Both the position numbers and the translations under genes were made by a program. Below are positions 16,355 through 24,085 of a DNA stretch of 52,046 nt, piece after piece. Source of the DNA: DATGIQ01 sp035295665 (GTDB taxonomy: Bacteria; Planctomycetota; Planctomycetia; Gemmatales; Gemmataceae); contig DATGIQ010000016.1 in the NCBI GenBank assembly GCA_035295665.1, positions 1 through 52,046 on the forward strand, in the 5' to 3' direction. Below the pieces are notes generated by a model, which searched no databases, had not been told where the DNA came from, and saw only the letters and a list, made by a program, of their open reading frames with translations. Each line of letters starts with the position of its first letter. Positions within the stretch are counted from its first letter, which is position 1.

Positions 16355-17470
16355 ATGGCTGGACATTTACCAAACAACGGCGGCTGCCGGTTTCCAACCG
16401 GGCTTTTCGGATCGAGCATGGTGATCCTGGCCGTGCTGAGCAGCCTGGCTCCGGCGGAAGGGAAGCGCGATGCACGGACCTACCACAATCGCCTGACGCC
16501 GATCGTCGATCCCCAACCGCTCTTGGCCAATCATCCGGAATTTGTCGAACCGATCCGTGAGACGGCCCGTTACGAGGCTCCGCCGCTGGTAGACGATCCG
16601 GGCGCGAATCTGCATGTGCGGGCCTGGCGATTTTCGTACAACGCCCGTGGCATCATCGAAATGCCGAATCATCTGGATGCTGCCCGGACTGCCCTCATCC
16701 TGGTTCACCCGTGGGGCATCGACGATGGCCAAGGCTGGCAGACTCCCGAACCGGCTGGTGCCGCCGACTTTTGCACGCCCGCCAAGAACCACCTAGCTGC
16801 CCGGCATACGCGGGAGGTGGTAAACCCGTTTTTGCAATCGCTGCGTGGCAAAGTCGCGCTGGTAATGCTGAGCCTGCCGGGCGATGAAGATCCCATCCGC
16901 AAGAAGCTGTACCGCTCCTTCACGAGCCGGCCCACAGAAGAGGAGCGGCGCCGGGGAATGGCCGAACTCAAGAACAAATTGAACAGCTTTTCCTACCGCG
17001 GCGGCCCGCTTCCATCGGTGCTCACGCTTTCCAGCGACCAACCCGTGGTGGATTATTTCCGCCACTTCCGTGGTCTGGACGCAGGACCCAAATTCAACAA
17101 CGCCGGCTTTTGGGACTTGCCGATCCCGGTGACCAAGGACATTGACGTGCATTCCGAGGATGTAGTCATCTACGATGCCCAGGGATACGAACCGCTCGAG
17201 CGATTCCTCCGCCAGGAAAAGGTCCGGCACGTCCTACTGACGGGGTACTGCACCGACATGTGTTTCGAACGCACCGCCGCGGGTTATCGCAACCTGGCGC
17301 GCGACTTCAATGTATTCCTGGTCGGCGACGCCACGCTGGCCACGTTTCCTGCCAATCCTAGCCCGCGGTTTGCCACCAATGCGGCGATCTCCCTTGCCTC
17401 GCTCGACCAGTTGATCACCCAGATCTCTTGGATCAAGTACGAGCAATCCGCGCAGCGCAGGGGACGGTAG
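16355..17470 (+). CDS. Exported isochorismatase-like cysteine hydrolase
   Basis: The 371-residue protein has a signal-like N-terminus and an isochorismatase-like fold at its C-terminal half. The recognisable block is VRHVLLTGYCTDMCFERTAAGYRNLARDF with Cys299 and Cys303; Cys303 stands where the family nucleophile is expected. Earlier parts include ALILVHPWGIDDGQGW, a strand carrying the usual catalytic-Asp position (DDG). Family members hydrolyse amides or vinyl ethers; the substrate here is unknown. GTG at 16319 overlaps the upstream stop and is an alternative start. ATG at 16355 is preferred because GGGAGA precedes it and the signal peptide then starts properly. It is probably in an operon with the flanking cytochrome and deacetylase genes. 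Confidence 0.75.
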   Translation: MAGHLPNNGGCRFPTGLFGSSMVILAVLSSLAPAEGKRDARTYHNRLTPIVDPQPLLANHPEFVEPIRETARYEAPPLVDDPGANLHVRAWRFSYNARGIIEMPNHLDAARTALILVHPWGIDDGQGWQTPEPAGAADFCTPAKNHLAARHTREVVNPFLQSLRGKVALVMLSLPGDEDPIRKKLYRSFTSRPTEEERRRGMAELKNKLNSFSYRGGPLPSVLTLSSDQPVVDYFRHFRGLDAGPKFNNAGFWDLPIPVTKDIDVHSEDVVIYDAQGYEPLERFLRQEKVRHVLLTGYCTDMCFERTAAGYRNLARDFNVFLVGDATLATFPANPSPRFATNAAISLASLDQLITQISWIKYEQSAQRRGR

Positions 17471-17494
17471 ACCATTTTCGATTGGGGGGCGGCT

Positions 17495-18478
17495 ATGGCT
17501 CTGGACCGCCGGCAATTCTTGGCCGCAAGCGCGGGGTGTCTTCTGGGCACTGCGCCGGCAGCCCGCGACGGCAAAGCCCTCATTGCCATCACACTCGATT
17601 TGGAAATGAGTCGTAACTTCCCGACCTGGGATCAGACGCACTGGGACTACGAGAAAGGCAATCTGAACGCCCAGACGAAGGAATACACGGTGGAAGCCTG
17701 TCGACGGGTGAAGGCGCGGGGAGGAGTAATCCATTGTTTCGCCGTCGGCCAGGTGCTGGAGCAGGAAAATACCGATTGGCTGAAAGGAATCGCCCAGGCC
17801 GGCCACTCGGTCGGTAATCACACGTACGACCATGTCAACGTGAAGGCGGTGAAGCCCGAGGAGATCCAGTTTCGTTTTCGCCGCGCTCCCTGGCTGATCC
17901 AGGGCAAGGGTGTGCGCGAAGTGATCCAGGAAAACATCCGCTTGACCAGTGCGGCACTCAAGACCCGGATCGGCATCGAACCGGCTGGCTTTCGTACGCC
18001 CGGTGGATTTGCCAATGGTCTGGCCGACCGGGCCGACGTCCAGCAAATGCTTCTCGACCTGGGCTTCACATGGGTCAGCAGCAAATACCCTTCTCACCCA
18101 CTGGAGGAGCCAGGCAAGGAGCCGAATACCGACGTATTCGAAGGCATTGTTCAGGCGCAGCAGTCGGCCCAGCCGTTCGTCTACCCGAGTGGTCTGGTCG
18201 AGATTCCCATGAGTCCCATCAGTGACATCACGGCCTTTCGGGCCGGGCGCTGGAAGCTGGAGCATTTCCTGAGGGCGATTCGCCTCGGAGTGGGGTGGGC
18301 GATCGAGCAGCGTACAGTGTTTGATTTCCTGGCACACCCATCGTGTCTTTATGTCACTGATCCAGAGTTTCGGACGATCGACTTGGTCTGCGATCTGGTA
18401 AGGAAGGCCGGCGACCGTGCGGCGCTGGCCAACCTGGATGCGATTGCCCAACGGACCACGCAGGTGTTAGGGAAGTGA
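17495..18478 (+). CDS. Exported polysaccharide deacetylase (NodB-like)
   Basis: A 327-residue protein with a twin-arginine-like signal (MALDRRQFLAASAG). It has a NodB fold: motif 1 reads ITLDLEMS (Asp at about 35), motif 2 GNHTYDH supplies the two metal histidines, and motif 3 AGFRTPGGF the arginine. In typical members motif 1 is TFDDG, with the second Asp binding metal; here that residue is Leu with Glu one place later. Activity may therefore be altered or belong to a subfamily that tolerates this. The role is likely deacetylation or related trimming of a cell-surface or environmental glycan. A G-rich ribosome-binding site precedes ATG. It follows the cysteine hydrolase gene by 24 bases. Confidence 0.8.
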   Translation: MALDRRQFLAASAGCLLGTAPAARDGKALIAITLDLEMSRNFPTWDQTHWDYEKGNLNAQTKEYTVEACRRVKARGGVIHCFAVGQVLEQENTDWLKGIAQAGHSVGNHTYDHVNVKAVKPEEIQFRFRRAPWLIQGKGVREVIQENIRLTSAALKTRIGIEPAGFRTPGGFANGLADRADVQQMLLDLGFTWVSSKYPSHPLEEPGKEPNTDVFEGIVQAQQSAQPFVYPSGLVEIPMSPISDITAFRAGRWKLEHFLRAIRLGVGWAIEQRTVFDFLAHPSCLYVTDPEFRTIDLVCDLVRKAGDRAALANLDAIAQRTTQVLGK

Positions 18479-18480
18479 GC

Positions 18481-18753
18481 ATGAGTGCCATGATTTCATT
18501 CGAAATGAAAATCATCGAACTGTTCCGTTTGGGAGATGGCCGGACGGCTCTCGTCGGGCCGATCGAAGGGAATGATGAATTCATCCGACCATGTCGGTGC
18601 GAATGGCTGATCGATGGTGTGCCAAGGTTGGTTATCCAGATTGAAGGCGAAACGATGACGACCGCAGTTCACCGGTGGGATATCGTTCTATCTCAACTCG
18701 GGATGCTGTCTCGTTGGACCGGCAGTTGCTGTCCAGGTCGGAATGCCTTTTGA
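18481..18753 (+). CDS. Small hypothetical protein, 90 aa
   Basis: I do not recognise this protein. The readable core is MKIIELFRLGDGRTALVGPIEG....RPCRCEWLIDGVPRLVIQIEGE, which looks like a small beta barrel (translation-factor domain 2-like) seen in other short planctomycete proteins. The last 20 residues look less regular and the end may be eroded. The gene begins two bases after the deacetylase stop; a GTG at 18475 would overlap that stop by four bases. GGGA lies about 8 bases before the ATG. The 131 bases from here to the converging transporter gene show nothing else. Confidence 0.5.
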   Translation: MSAMISFEMKIIELFRLGDGRTALVGPIEGNDEFIRPCRCEWLIDGVPRLVIQIEGETMTTAVHRWDIVLSQLGMLSRWTGSCCPGRNAF

Positions 18754-18884
18754 GGCCGATATCCTGCGCAGCGGTTCAAGATAGCTCGGAGGGTTCTGTG
18801 GCAGCTTTGCAAAACTTCGGTACTGATGCAGCGACCCGTCGATGAATTCACAATCCTTTTATGCAGAGCTCGCTCGCCGTGCGC

Positions 18885-20123
18885 TCACCGGCTCCTTTTC
18901 ACTGGCAACCGAGCTCTATCCAGGTTCGGCAGCAAGCCGGTGAGGAGACCGATCGATGGTAAGAACGAACAGACACGATATACAAAATCGATGCTGGTGC
19001 GATCCGCCAGGTGCCCGAGCACGGCACCGCCAAGCCCGGCCATGCCGAAGGCAAACCCGAAGAACAGACCGGCGATCAGGCCGACGCGCCGGGGAACGAG
19101 CTCTTGAGCGTAAACCAGGATCGCGGAAAACGCTGACGCCAAAATCAGACCGATCGGTACGGTCAAGATGGCCGTCCAGAACAGACTGGCATACGGAAGC
19201 ACCAGCGTGAAGGGCAACACGCCCAGGATCGAACACCAGATGACCACCTTGAAGCCAACGCGATCCCCAATGGGCCCGCCGGCGAGCGTGCCCACCGCAA
19301 CCGCGCCCAGGAAAATGAACAGATAGATTTGGGCCGCCTGGACCGATACGCCGAACTTGTCGATCAAGTAAAACGTGTAGTAGCTGCTCAGACTCACCAG
19401 GTAAAAATACTTGGAGAAAATGAGGCACAAGAGAATGGCAACGGCCAGGCCGATCTTGGCCGGCGAGAGGGCTGGACGATCATTGCTAGTTCCGGCGAAC
19501 GATCGGACCGCCCGAGCCGAGAGATGATTCCGGTACCACCGGCCCACGCGGAAGAGCACGCCGATGGCCACGAGTGCGGCAATCGAAAACCAGGCGATGC
19601 TCGATTGCCCTCCGGGAACGACAATGAATGCGGCCAACAAGGGCCCAAGTGCGCCTCCTGCATTGCCGCCGACCTGAAACAGCGACTGGGCCAGGCCGTG
19701 CCGGCCACCGGAGGCCAGCCGAGCCATCCGCGAGGACTCCGGATGAAACACGGACGATCCTACGCCGACCATCCCGGCAGCGAGTAAGATCGCCGGGAAA
19801 TTGCCCGCCTGTGAGAGCAGCACAAGACCGAAGAGCGTGAATCCCATGCCGACTGCCAGCGAGTAAGGCTTGGGGTAACGATCCGTATAGAGCCCGACCA
19901 GGGGTTGCAGCAACGAGGCCGTCGCCTGGAAGGTAAACGTGATGAGGCCGATCTGCGTGAAATTGAGCTGGAAACTTGTTTTCAGGATCGGGTAGACGGC
20001 GGGAATCAATGATTGGATCAGGTCATTGAGGAGGTGGGAGAAGCTAAGCGCCAGCAGGATGGTAAATACCGTACTCTCTTCGATCCTTCGGGTGTGTTGG
20101 CTCGGTGCTGTGCCGATGTTCAT
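18885..20123 (-). CDS. fsr: MFS transporter, fosmidomycin-resistance (Fsr) type
   Basis: The 412-residue product has about 12 membrane spans. Family-specific stretches are easily seen: LSFSHLLNDLIQSLIPAVYP, QATASLLQPLVGLYTDRYPKPYSLA, SSVFHPESSRMARLASGGRHGLAQSLFQVGGNAGGALGPLLAA. These match the Fsr subfamily of drug:proton antiporters, which export fosmidomycin and possibly other small anions. The real substrate in this organism is unknown. The frame stays open up to 20303, but ATG at 20123 is preferred because the family alignment starts soon after and GTGGGA precedes it. It is divergent from the NIPSNAP gene with 223 bases between. Confidence 0.87.
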   Translation of the reverse strand: MNIGTAPSQHTRRIEESTVFTILLALSFSHLLNDLIQSLIPAVYPILKTSFQLNFTQIGLITFTFQATASLLQPLVGLYTDRYPKPYSLAVGMGFTLFGLVLLSQAGNFPAILLAAGMVGVGSSVFHPESSRMARLASGGRHGLAQSLFQVGGNAGGALGPLLAAFIVVPGGQSSIAWFSIAALVAIGVLFRVGRWYRNHLSARAVRSFAGTSNDRPALSPAKIGLAVAILLCLIFSKYFYLVSLSSYYTFYLIDKFGVSVQAAQIYLFIFLGAVAVGTLAGGPIGDRVGFKVVIWCSILGVLPFTLVLPYASLFWTAILTVPIGLILASAFSAILVYAQELVPRRVGLIAGLFFGFAFGMAGLGGAVLGHLADRTSIDFVYRVCSFLPSIGLLTGLLPNLDRARLPVKRSR

Positions 20124-20346
20124 TCCCACAAGCGACCTCAATCCAAGAATTCGACCGCGGCTAGTCAGCGCGCGGTCCACGCCGATCATTGTACGAGAGA
20201 CTCGAAACGGAACTTCGGTTCGCGCCAATGATCCATGCTGCGCGGGAAAAACATGGCAGCCGGCCGTGGCCTTGCGGCCGGGAACGGGACCAGGTAAGCT
20301 CAAGCCGTCGCCCTGGCATCCTAAGCGAACTCAACGGGTTTTCATC

Positions 20347-21126
20347 ATGCAACGGCGATCGTTTCTCCAGACGTCTCTGGCTACCGTATGCTCGGCTGCT
20401 GCTTCGGGCTCTGCCTTCGGTGCGGACCGTGAAGGGAGTATTGTGTACGAACGGCGAACCTACACGATGCAGGCCGGCAAACAGCCCATCCTCGAAGCCT
20501 ACCTGAGCAAGGCCCTGATCCCGGCGCTCAAGCGTCTCGGCATCGGTCCGGTGGGCGTGTTCGTGGAACAAATCGAGCGCCAACCGTCTCCGGTCCATGT
20601 CCTGATCGTGTACCCGTCGATCGATTTGGTCCCTACGCTGTCGAGCCGGCTGGCCGCGGACGAGGAGTATCGCAAAGCCGCCCAGGACTATCTCGCCGTT
20701 TCGGCGAGCGCGCCCGTTTACACCCGAATCGAAAGCTCGCTTTTGGTCCCGATCGAAGGGATGCCCCGGCTGGAAAAGCCGGACACGTCCAGACCGCGGT
20801 TGTTGAACCTGCGCATCTACGAAAGCCATAACGAGCGCGCCGCCAAGAAAAAAGTCGAAATGTTCAACAAGAGCGAACTGGCCATCTTCCGCCGGGACGG
20901 CCTTGCGCCGGTCTTCTTTGGCGAGACAATCATTGGTCCGGCGATGCCCAACCTCACCTACATGCTGGTCTTTCCCGATGAGGCCGGCCGAAAGGCAGCC
21001 TGGTCCCGCTTCGGGAGTGACCCGGAGTGGCAGAAGCTGCGCGCGATCCCCGAATATGCCGATAAGGAGATCGTATCCCACATCACCAATAAGATCCTGA
21101 TCCCGACAGCGTTCTCGGAGATTTAG
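20347..21126 (+). CDS. Exported NIPSNAP family protein
   Basis: A 259-residue protein with a Tat-like signal (MQRRSFLQTSLATVCSAAASGSAFGAD) followed by two NIPSNAP-type ferredoxin-like repeats: YERRTYTMQAGKQPILEAYLSKALIPALKRLG (about 36-67) and LNLRIYESHNERAAKKKVEMFN (about 150-171). NIPSNAP proteins are of unclear biochemical function; exported copies are common in planctomycetes. The ATG at 20347 is picked because it begins the signal peptide; the frame upstream lacks features of coding sequence. A strong hairpin follows the stop within four bases. Confidence 0.8.
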   Translation: MQRRSFLQTSLATVCSAAASGSAFGADREGSIVYERRTYTMQAGKQPILEAYLSKALIPALKRLGIGPVGVFVEQIERQPSPVHVLIVYPSIDLVPTLSSRLAADEEYRKAAQDYLAVSASAPVYTRIESSLLVPIEGMPRLEKPDTSRPRLLNLRIYESHNERAAKKKVEMFNKSELAIFRRDGLAPVFFGETIIGPAMPNLTYMLVFPDEAGRKAAWSRFGSDPEWQKLRAIPEYADKEIVSHITNKILIPTAFSEI

Positions 21127-21129
21127 CAT

Positions 21130-21188
21130 CACGCACCCAAAGGTGTCTGGAACTTTGATGGAGAGTTCCAGATACCTTTGGGTGCGTG
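21130..21188. terminator. Long hairpin after the NIPSNAP gene
   Basis: Arms of 25 bases (21130-21154 and 21164-21188) pair with one mismatch around the 9-base loop TTGATGGAG. The outer stem starts ACGCACCCAAAGG. It begins three bases after the NIPSNAP stop. No T-tract follows, so termination is inferred from position. The outer ACGCACCC/GGGTGCGT core recurs in the next hairpin, which suggests a dispersed palindrome family. Confidence 0.55.
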
Positions 21189-21304
21189 GTTCTCAAGGGT
21201 CCTTGCCGGTTCCTGGCTGCGCCGCACAATAACCGTCTGTGCCAAACGAAATGCTGACGGGAAAACTGGGCCTTCTAAGAGCCCGTGCAGGATCATGCCG
21301 CATG

Positions 21305-21357
21305 AGCCTGACGCACCCGCGAAGGACCGTAGTCATCCTTCGTGGGTGCGTCAGGCT
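21305..21357. repeat. Second hairpin sharing the ACGCACCC core
   Basis: Arms of 22 bases (21305-21326 and 21336-21357) pair with one mismatch around the 9-base loop CCGTAGTCA. Its stem contains CTGACGCACCC. The ACGCACCC core, stem length and loop length resemble those of the hairpin at 21130-21188, 116 bases away. It lies 53 bases before the permease start. A REP-like palindromic repeat is the likely identity; regulation of the permease gene is possible but not shown. Confidence 0.6.
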
Positions 21358-21409
21358 TGTATGCTGCTAAATCATGCACGGTGTGGCCGGCAGGGCGGAC
21401 ATAGCCACG

Positions 21410-22666
21410 ATGAAATTCTTCCTCCTCATTCTGAAAAACCTGCGGCGCAACAAGCTGCGAACGGCGCTGACCGCCCTGGCAACGATGGTGTTGGTCTTCG
21501 TGGTCACGATGATCTGGACCGTCGTCTATTTCCTGGAGGCGTTCACCCAAGAAAAGTCGGGCAACCTCAAGGCCATTGTCACGGAACGCTGGCAGATGCC
21601 CAGCCAGATGCCGCTATCGTATGTGGGGCCGCTCAGCCACGGGGCTGCCCGCAAGGCTGGCGACAAAGAGCCCAAGGACTCGATGGCCTGGCAGTTTTAC
21701 ATCGGCACACTGGACGCCGTCAAAAAGACCCGCGAAAACATGGTAGTCTTGGTTGCCATGGATGTGCGCAAACTTCCCAGAAAGAGCCAGCGCGATGGCA
21801 AGGTTATCATCACCAAAGGCATGATCGATGACCTCGATCCCATCGACGAAGCCCTGATCGAGAAGCTCGCCCAGACGACGCAGGGCTGTCTGCTCGGCAA
21901 GAAACGTCTCAAGGCCCTCAACAAGAAGGTCGGAGAACGCTTCAAGATAACGGGGCTGGAATACACGGGGATCGACCTAGAGTTCGAGATTATCGGCGTG
22001 TTGCCCGAGGGGCGCTGGGACGAGAATGGCTTCATGAATGAGCGCTATCTCAACAACGCCATCGATGCCTACAAGGGCTTCGGCGGCACCAAACATCCTC
22101 TGGATCAGCGCCGCCTGAACATGTTCTGGGTGGAAGTCGGCAACAAGGAGGATTTCAGCCAAGTCATTGAGCAAATCAACACTTCTCCCACGTTCTCCGA
22201 GCGGCCCGTCAAGTGTGAGACGTTTGCCTCGCTGATCGCAAATTTTCTCGATTCCTACAGCGGGTTCATCTGGTTTATTCAGTGGGTGCTTGTGCCCGGC
22301 AGCATGTTTAGCATGGTCTTGCTGATCGCCAACGCCATCAGCCTCAACGTCCGGGAGCGGACCAAGGAGATGGCCGTGCTCAAGGTCATGGGATTTCAGC
22401 CCTGGCAGCTCCTTGTGCTGGTCCTGGGCGAGGCGCTGCTATTGGGCACCAGCAGCGGATTGCTGGCAGGCGGCTTGATCTACTTCATCGCCAACACCCT
22501 CGCCGGCGGAATCACTCTCCCCGGTTCGGAGCCTTTCCCGGTTCCCTGGATGGCCGTTGTGTGGGGCGCCAGTGTCGGCGGAGCCACGGCCCTGCTCGGA
22601 AGCTTCTTGCCGGCCTGGACGGCACGGACGATTAAGGCGTCGGAAGTGTTCGCGCGAGTGGCGTAA
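21410..22666 (+). CDS. ABC transporter permease, MacB/FtsX type
   Basis: A 418-residue membrane protein with the MacB/FtsX layout: one span near the N-terminus (about 21-45, TALATMVLVFVVTMIWTVVYFL), a large extracytoplasmic domain (50-280), then three C-terminal spans (from about 290) with the coupling segment NVRERTKEMAVLKVMGFQPWQL. Such permeases usually act with a cytoplasmic ATPase in mechanotransmission or lipoprotein release rather than true transport. No ATPase gene is next to it. The start MKFFLLILKNLRRNKLRTAL is typical of the family; the ribosome-binding site is weak. It is followed after 55 bases by a second permease gene, probably its partner. Confidence 0.87.
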   Translation: MKFFLLILKNLRRNKLRTALTALATMVLVFVVTMIWTVVYFLEAFTQEKSGNLKAIVTERWQMPSQMPLSYVGPLSHGAARKAGDKEPKDSMAWQFYIGTLDAVKKTRENMVVLVAMDVRKLPRKSQRDGKVIITKGMIDDLDPIDEALIEKLAQTTQGCLLGKKRLKALNKKVGERFKITGLEYTGIDLEFEIIGVLPEGRWDENGFMNERYLNNAIDAYKGFGGTKHPLDQRRLNMFWVEVGNKEDFSQVIEQINTSPTFSERPVKCETFASLIANFLDSYSGFIWFIQWVLVPGSMFSMVLLIANAISLNVRERTKEMAVLKVMGFQPWQLLVLVLGEALLLGTSSGLLAGGLIYFIANTLAGGITLPGSEPFPVPWMAVVWGASVGGATALLGSFLPAWTARTIKASEVFARVA

Positions 22667-22721
22667 GACACGGGGTACTGCGTACTCGGTACCGCGCAGA
22701 TCGGACATTCTCAACGTGACC

Positions 22722-24071
22722 ATGAGTTATCAACTTCCTCCCTGGTTGTCCCTGATTGCCCCCCCCGCCGTGGCCGTGGCCCTCGTGGCGGCCCTGCTGG
22801 TAGCAGGGAAAGTGCCGCTCAGCTACAACCTGCGCAACTTGCGAATCCGCTGGAAAACCACCGTCTTGACCGCCCTGGCGTTCACAGTGGTCGTGGCCCT
22901 GCTGATGGTGATGCACGCCTTCGCCACGGGCATCCAGCGGTTGAGCCAAGGCAGCGGCCAGCCTGCCAACGTCATCGTCCTTTCCGATGGGGCCAGCGAT
23001 GAGCTGTATAGCAACCTGCCCTTGAGCGAAACCAGCGACCTCGCCCGCCAGGAGGGCGTCCTGCGCGACACCGCCGGCCGGCCCCTGTGTAGCCGCGAAG
23101 TCTACGTGTTCATCAACCAGCCGGTTCCGGTCCGGGAGGGCCAACGCCCCAAGCACCGCTTCCTGGCCATCCGGGGTGTCGAGGAGCCCAGCGTGTCCGC
23201 GCTGGTTCATGGCCTGGAGTTGTCGAGCGGCACCTGGTTTTCGGAAGCCGGCGTCCGAGACCTGTCCTCCGCGAACCGGGAGCGGGCCAGCACCGCGTCG
23301 CCTTATGCCCATGTCGAAGCCGTCCTCGGAGAGGGACTGGCCCGTGAATTTGGCCGGGACCGGGACAAGGAATCATTGGAGGTCGGCGACGTATTTCCAC
23401 TTGGCCCCCGACAGGGCGTCGTTGTCGGCATCATGCGGGGTGCAGACACGACGTTCGGTTCCGAGGTCTGGGCCAAGCGCCAAAAGATCGGCGAAATCTT
23501 CGGCAAGGAAACTTTCTACACATCCCTGGTGCTACGCACCGACGGGCCGGCACGGGCTCAGCAGCTGGCCCAGTGGCTGTCGCGCGACTTCAAGAAGGTG
23601 GCGGTGTCGGCCATGACCGAGACGGAATACTTCGCCAAAATGAGCGAGGTCAACGAGCAGCTTCTCGGCGCGATTTACTTCGTGGCCGGCATCATGGCCC
23701 TGGGCGGCGTCTTCGGCGTCATGAACACGATGTTCGCCGCCATCCGCCAGCGCACCACGGACATTGGCGTGCTCCGCATCCTCGGCTTCGCCCGCTGGCA
23801 AGTGCTGGTGTCGTTCCTGCTGGAGGCGATGGTGATCGCTGCCTTGGGAGGGGTGCTCGGCTGCGGGCTGGGTTACCTCGTCAACGGCATGAATACCAAC
23901 AGCGTCGTCGGCACCAGCGGTGGGGGAATGAAACGGCTCTCATTCCAGATGATCGTGGACGGCAACACGCTGGCGGCGGCCGTTCTATTCACGCTGGTCA
24001 TGGGTTTTTTGGGCGGTCTGTTACCTGCCATGTCGGCGATGCGCCAGAAACCGCTGGAATCCTTGCGGTAG
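22722..24071 (+). CDS. ABC transporter permease, MacB/FtsX type (second copy)
   Basis: The 449-residue protein has the same architecture as its upstream neighbour but an extra hydrophobic segment at the very N-terminus (residues 7-28). Then come the first family span after LSYNLRNLRIRWKTTVLTAL, a periplasmic domain (about 65-310), and three C-terminal spans including IRQRTTDIGVLRILGFARWQVL. The two genes most likely give a heterodimeric permease. The frame is open upstream to 22557 within the preceding gene, but MSYQLPPW at 22722 is the natural start. It converges with the GH5-fusion gene 14 bases away, with no evident terminator. Confidence 0.87.
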   Translation: MSYQLPPWLSLIAPPAVAVALVAALLVAGKVPLSYNLRNLRIRWKTTVLTALAFTVVVALLMVMHAFATGIQRLSQGSGQPANVIVLSDGASDELYSNLPLSETSDLARQEGVLRDTAGRPLCSREVYVFINQPVPVREGQRPKHRFLAIRGVEEPSVSALVHGLELSSGTWFSEAGVRDLSSANRERASTASPYAHVEAVLGEGLAREFGRDRDKESLEVGDVFPLGPRQGVVVGIMRGADTTFGSEVWAKRQKIGEIFGKETFYTSLVLRTDGPARAQQLAQWLSRDFKKVAVSAMTETEYFAKMSEVNEQLLGAIYFVAGIMALGGVFGVMNTMFAAIRQRTTDIGVLRILGFARWQVLVSFLLEAMVIAALGGVLGCGLGYLVNGMNTNSVVGTSGGGMKRLSFQMIVDGNTLAAAVLFTLVMGFLGGLLPAMSAMRQKPLESLR

Positions 24072-24085
24072 GCGTGCGTCCGCCG

